From Rhizobium sp. (lineage in GTDB: Bacteria; Pseudomonadota; Gammaproteobacteria; Burkholderiales; Thiobacillaceae), in contig JAIBEL010000073.1 in assembly GCA_019459285.1 (NCBI GenBank), forward strand, positions 124,001-188,000: a DNA stretch of 64,000 bases, read 5' to 3'. Positions 61,057 to 64,000 of this stretch are shown in pieces. Both the position numbers and the translations under genes were made by a program. Under the pieces are notes generated by a model. It did no database searches. It was not told where the DNA came from and was given only the letters and a program-made list of their open reading frames with translations. The stretch's first letter is position 1. Every line of letters starts with the position of its first letter.

Positions 61057-61400
61057 GCGTCTTGAAGATACCTATACCCCACATCTTCATTCAAACAATC
61101 CTGAAACCGCTGGCGAAATTCGAATGTCGCATGGCATACGATTTTATTTTTACTGCATGATGCAAGGTGATGAAAAGTAGGCTATCTTTCGCGGCAATAG
61201 GGCGTGATGCAGGTGCAGCGGGCAATTCCGCGGTGCTGTCTTCCATCTGCATCGAGAAAAACAATTCCTCCCCCAAGGGTGCCCTAAGGAAAAATACAGA
61301 CACGGTTTCATCAGTGCGGCGAATTTGATTGATTGGCAAAGCGGAAGGGAAATGTCCCCTTCGCGCAGTTTCCTTGGTTTGGATAAGGACTGAGCATTCA
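61057..61400. other. Noncoding leader before the sensor kinase
   Basis: A 344-bp gap, AT-richer than its surroundings. TGAAGAT/ATCTTCA (61063-61069 and 61083-61089) can form a hairpin just after the hydrolase gene. GAAGGG/CCCTTC (61344-61349 and 61357-61362) forms another about 40 bp before the kinase start. No gene, riboswitch or clear promoter was recognised. Confidence 0.3.
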
Positions 61401-63974
61401 ATGAAAGCTGTCGATGCCTCACCGGATAACCCTGGACATCGAGGGGGAATACTGCTTTTACGCCGGTTACTGGCCATCTGGTTGCCCGTCGTGTTGGTGC
61501 TTGCAGGGGTAATCTGGGCGTTCTATCTCATCCAGGCAAGAAGCGCCCTGGCCTTGCAGAAAGCTGCCGAACACGAAGCCATCCGGCTTGCGGTCCAGAC
61601 AAACCGGGGCGAATTCGCAAACATTCGTTCCGACCTGCTCTATCTGGCGGACCAATACGCGCTCCTGAGCGACGGAACGCACGCCACGCCTCCTGCGTAC
61701 GCGGCGCTTGCCGCGCGCTATGTGGCGTTCGCCTCGCGCAAGGCGCTATACGACCAGATCCGGTTTCTGGACGAAAACGGGCGGGAGATCGTCCGCGTCA
61801 ACGGGAACAACGGTCATCCCGAAAACGTTCCGCCCGAGAAGCTGCAGGACAAATCCAGTCGCTACTATGTACGCGAAACGCTCGCCCTGGCGCAGGGCGA
61901 AATCTATGTATCGCCTCTCGACCTCAATATCGAGCATGGGACCCTCGAGCGGCCCCTCAAGCCCATGGTGCGCTTTGGCACGCCGATTTTCGATCGGCAG
62001 GGCCACAAGCGCGGCATCATCATCCTGAATTACCTGGGCGAGAACTTCCTCGCCCATCTACGGAAAATCTCGACCACGGATCACGCTTCCAGCCAGCTCT
62101 GGCTGCTGAACGCCGCCGGATACTGGATGCTGGGGCCCGGTGCCGATGACGAATGGGGGTTCATGCTGCCGGGCCATGCCGACAAGCGTCTGGCCATACG
62201 TGACCCTCAGGCCTGGAAAAGAATCAACTACAGCGCCCGCGAGGGTCAGTTTCTCACCGACCAGGGCTTGTACACCTACGCGACGGCCACCCCTCTCCCC
62301 GGTCCGGATGGCGTATCGGGCACCTCCAAGGGTGAACGCTGGATCCTCGTGGCCTACCAACCTGCCGCCACGCTTGCCGCACAGAACGTCGTGTTGTCGC
62401 AGCGTCTCTGGGTTGTTTTTGCCGCGCTGCTGGTGATTTTCACTTTCGCGGCCTGGGCAATCGCTTTTTACAGCATGCGACGACGCACAGCCGAGGCCTC
62501 GGTCGGGGTAAGCGAAGCGCGTTTTCGCGCCCTGCTCGAATCGGCACCGGATGCCATCGTGATCGTCAACCGTGCAGGGCACATCGTGCTGGTCAATGCA
62601 CAGGCGGAAAAATATTTCGGTTATGCGCGCGACGAACTTCTGCTGCAACCGATCGAGATCCTGGTTCCGGAATCCCTGCGCCCCCGTCACGAAAGCCACC
62701 GTGCAGGCTATGCTGCGGATCCCTACACGCGTCCCATGGGCGAAGGCATGGAGCTGTTCGGCCGGCGCAAGGACGGCAGCACGTTTCCGCTGGAAATCAG
62801 TCTGAGCCCGCTGGACACGCCACAGGGCAAGGTCGTGACGGCCATCATCCGCGATATCAGCGCGCGCAAGCAGGCCGAGCGCCAGCGCCACGAAGCACAG
62901 GTACGCTACCAGGATCTGATAAACAACTTGCCGGTCGGTGTGTTCCGCAAGACCACCGGACCGGAAAGACGTTTCCTCGAAGTGAACCCGGCCCTGGTCA
63001 ACATGCTGGAAGCCGATTCCGCCGAAGCCTTGCTGGCGCATCCGGTTGCCATTTTCCAGACCGCTTCCGGTCAACCGCTTTTCAGTGAAAGCGAGGGGCA
63101 GCCGAATAGGATCGTCAACGAGGAAATCGAATTGCACACGCTCAAGGGGCGGCCGTTCTACGGAGCCATTACGGCCAGCCTGAAACGCGAAGCCAGCGGC
63201 CGGGCCTATTACGACGGCATCATCGAGGACGTCACCCGGCGCAAGGAAATCGAGCAGCAACTGAAAAGTCGATCGATCGAGTTGGAGGCCATCAACCAGG
63301 AACTCGAAGCCTTCAGCTATTCGGTCTCCCACGATTTGCGCGCGCCGCTCCGGGCGATCGACGGCTTCAGCCATATCCTGCTGAACGACTATGCCGACAA
63401 ACTCGACGAGACGGGACGCGATCGCCTCGGCCGGGTGCGCCGCGCCGCCCAGCACATGGGCACCCTGATCGACGACCTGCTCAAGCTGTCACGCGTCACC
63501 CGAACCGAACTCAAACGCGAGCAGGTGGATATAAGCGCCCTCGCCAACGAGATCGTTGCGGATTTGTGCAAACAGGCACCGGATCGCACAGTGCAATTCG
63601 TCATTGCCCCGGATCTCCTGGCGCAGGGCGACAAGGGACTGCTGCGCATCGTGCTCGACAATCTGCTCGGCAACGCCTGGAAATTCACGGGTTGCCGTGC
63701 CGAAGCCCGGATCGCACTGGAACGCGCAGACGGCCCGGGCATCCCGACCTATGTCGTCAGCGACAACGGGGTGGGATTCGACATGGCTTATGCCGACAAA
63801 CTGTTTGGCGTATTCCAGCGCCTGCACGATACAAGCGAATTCCCTGGGACGGGCATCGGTCTCGCCACCGTGCAACGAATCATTCACAAGCACGGCGGCA
63901 GGATATGGGCCGAAAGCGAGGTCGGAAAAGGGACGCGATTCTATTTCACCCTGGAACCGGAGATGTCATCGTGA
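61401..63974 (+). CDS. Membrane sensor histidine kinase with two PAS domains
   Basis: An 857-residue hybrid-free histidine kinase. A membrane helix (residues about 22-45), a periplasmic Cache-like sensor region (about 50-330), a second helix (about 340-360), PAS 1 (about 375-500) and PAS 2 (about 505-625) are followed by a HisKA domain with the phospho-accepting histidine in [19 protein letters not shown] and an ATPase domain (N box [28 protein letters not shown]). The signal is unknown. The stop overlaps the start of a response regulator by four bases. Confidence 0.93.
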   Translation: MKAVDASPDNPGHRGGILLLRRLLAIWLPVVLVLAGVIWAFYLIQARSALALQKAAEHEAIRLAVQTNRGEFANIRSDLLYLADQYALLSDGTHATPPAYAALAARYVAFASRKALYDQIRFLDENGREIVRVNGNNGHPENVPPEKLQDKSSRYYVRETLALAQGEIYVSPLDLNIEHGTLERPLKPMVRFGTPIFDRQGHKRGIIILNYLGENFLAHLRKISTTDHASSQLWLLNAAGYWMLGPGADDEWGFMLPGHADKRLAIRDPQAWKRINYSAREGQFLTDQGLYTYATATPLPGPDGVSGTSKGERWILVAYQPAATLAAQNVVLSQRLWVVFAALLVIFTFAAWAIAFYSMRRRTAEASVGVSEARFRALLESAPDAIVIVNRAGHIVLVNAQAEKYFGYARDELLLQPIEILVPESLRPRHESHRAGYAADPYTRPMGEGMELFGRRKDGSTFPLEISLSPLDTPQGKVVTAIIRDISARKQAERQRHEAQVRYQDLINNLPVGVFRKTTGPERRFLEVNPALVNMLEADSAEALLAHPVAIFQTASGQPLFSESEGQPNRIVNEEIELHTLKGRPFYGAITASLKREASGRAYYDGIIEDVTRRKEIEQQLKSRSIELEAINQELEAFSYSVSHDLRAPLRAIDGFSHILLNDYADKLDETGRDRLGRVRRAAQHMGTLIDDLLKLSRVTRTELKREQVDISALANEIVADLCKQAPDRTVQFVIAPDLLAQGDKGLLRIVLDNLLGNAWKFTGCRAEARIALERADGPGIPTYVVSDNGVGFDMAYADKLFGVFQRLHDTSEFPGTGIGLATVQRIIHKHGGRIWAESEVGKGTRFYFTLEPEMSS

Positions 63975-64000
63975 GCGACAAGAGCATACTTTTAGTGGAA
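63971..64000 (+). CDS. Response regulator, N-terminal fragment at the window edge
   Basis: Ten codons starting at GTG 63971 in a GTGA overlap with the kinase stop: [10 protein letters not shown], the first beta strand of a receiver domain up to the acidic pocket. The partner of the upstream histidine kinase; the rest is outside the window. Confidence 0.65.
   Translation, partial: MSDKSILLVE

Noticed and set aside
1-64000. CRISPR array, tRNA/rRNA genes, prophage or insertion sequence
   Set aside because: No regularly spaced repeats, no cloverleaf or rRNA segment, and no transposase, integrase or phage structural gene was seen on reading both strands.

Overview
The window reads as the chromosome of a GC-rich (roughly 60-65 %), motile, Gram-negative betaproteobacterium. 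The evidence is an FlhDC-type flagellar master regulator followed by flhB-flhA-flhF-flhG-fliA-motC-motD, the scpA-scpB-rluB order, and an EpsA/EpsD/PEP-CTERM exopolysaccharide system. The tusA-dsrE2 pair and the group 3b NiFe hydrogenase fit a sulfur-oxidising or otherwise lithotrophic member of the Nitrosomonadales (for example a Thiobacillus-like lineage). That placement is an inference and was not tested by a search.

Layout. 1-3.2 kb: the end of a hydB-G-D-A sulfhydrogenase operon, whose large subunit is cut by the window edge. 3.3-9.6 kb: a small membrane protein, rluB-scpB-scpA, a mazEF toxin-antitoxin pair with its promoter/operator, a tetR-tusA-dsrE2 sulfur-trafficking unit carrying three copies of one operator, and an unidentified AT-richer gene. 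9.7-12.1 kb: lon with a heat-shock-type promoter. 12.1-23.8 kb: flagellar regulation, export and stator genes (motD, motC, fliA, flhG, flhF, flhA, flhB, motB, motA, a membrane-attached methyltransferase, flhC, flhD), all on the minus strand. A 246-bp element bounded by inverted repeats sits exactly between motC and motD. 24-30.2 kb: manC/algA and epsD (exopolysaccharide), a candidate small RNA, a periplasmic coiled-coil protein and clpA-clpS. 30.5-32.5 kb: a Tat-exported PhoX phosphatase behind a good PHO box.

32.7-55.9 kb is the most unusual part. On the minus strand lie a two-partner-secretion pair (TpsB plus a 3,631-residue exoprotein whose only mature cysteines are a pair at the extreme C-terminus), an ExbB channel protein fused to DUF2341 and LamG-like domains, ExbD, TonB, a porin, an ankyrin protein and a coiled-coil protein. 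Upstream of these lie a PEP-CTERM protein and a PstS-like binding protein without any permease genes, led by a GEMM/c-di-GMP-I-like riboswitch. A near-perfect palindrome, ATGAGCC-N4-GGCTCAT, occurs four times, each ahead of a transcription unit of this region. The region also encodes a LuxR-type EpsA regulator, the obvious candidate to bind it. An EAL-CBS-GGDEF protein is divergent from epsA, so c-di-GMP signalling, exopolysaccharide/PEP-CTERM biology and this surface nutrient-uptake-like module appear to be wired together.

58-64 kb: a second PEP-CTERM protein, a small unknown protein, an outer-membrane lipocalin, a macro-domain hydrolase, an alpha/beta hydrolase, and a PAS-containing sensor kinase overlapping the start of a response regulator cut by the window end. 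I saw no tRNA, rRNA, CRISPR array or intact insertion sequence.
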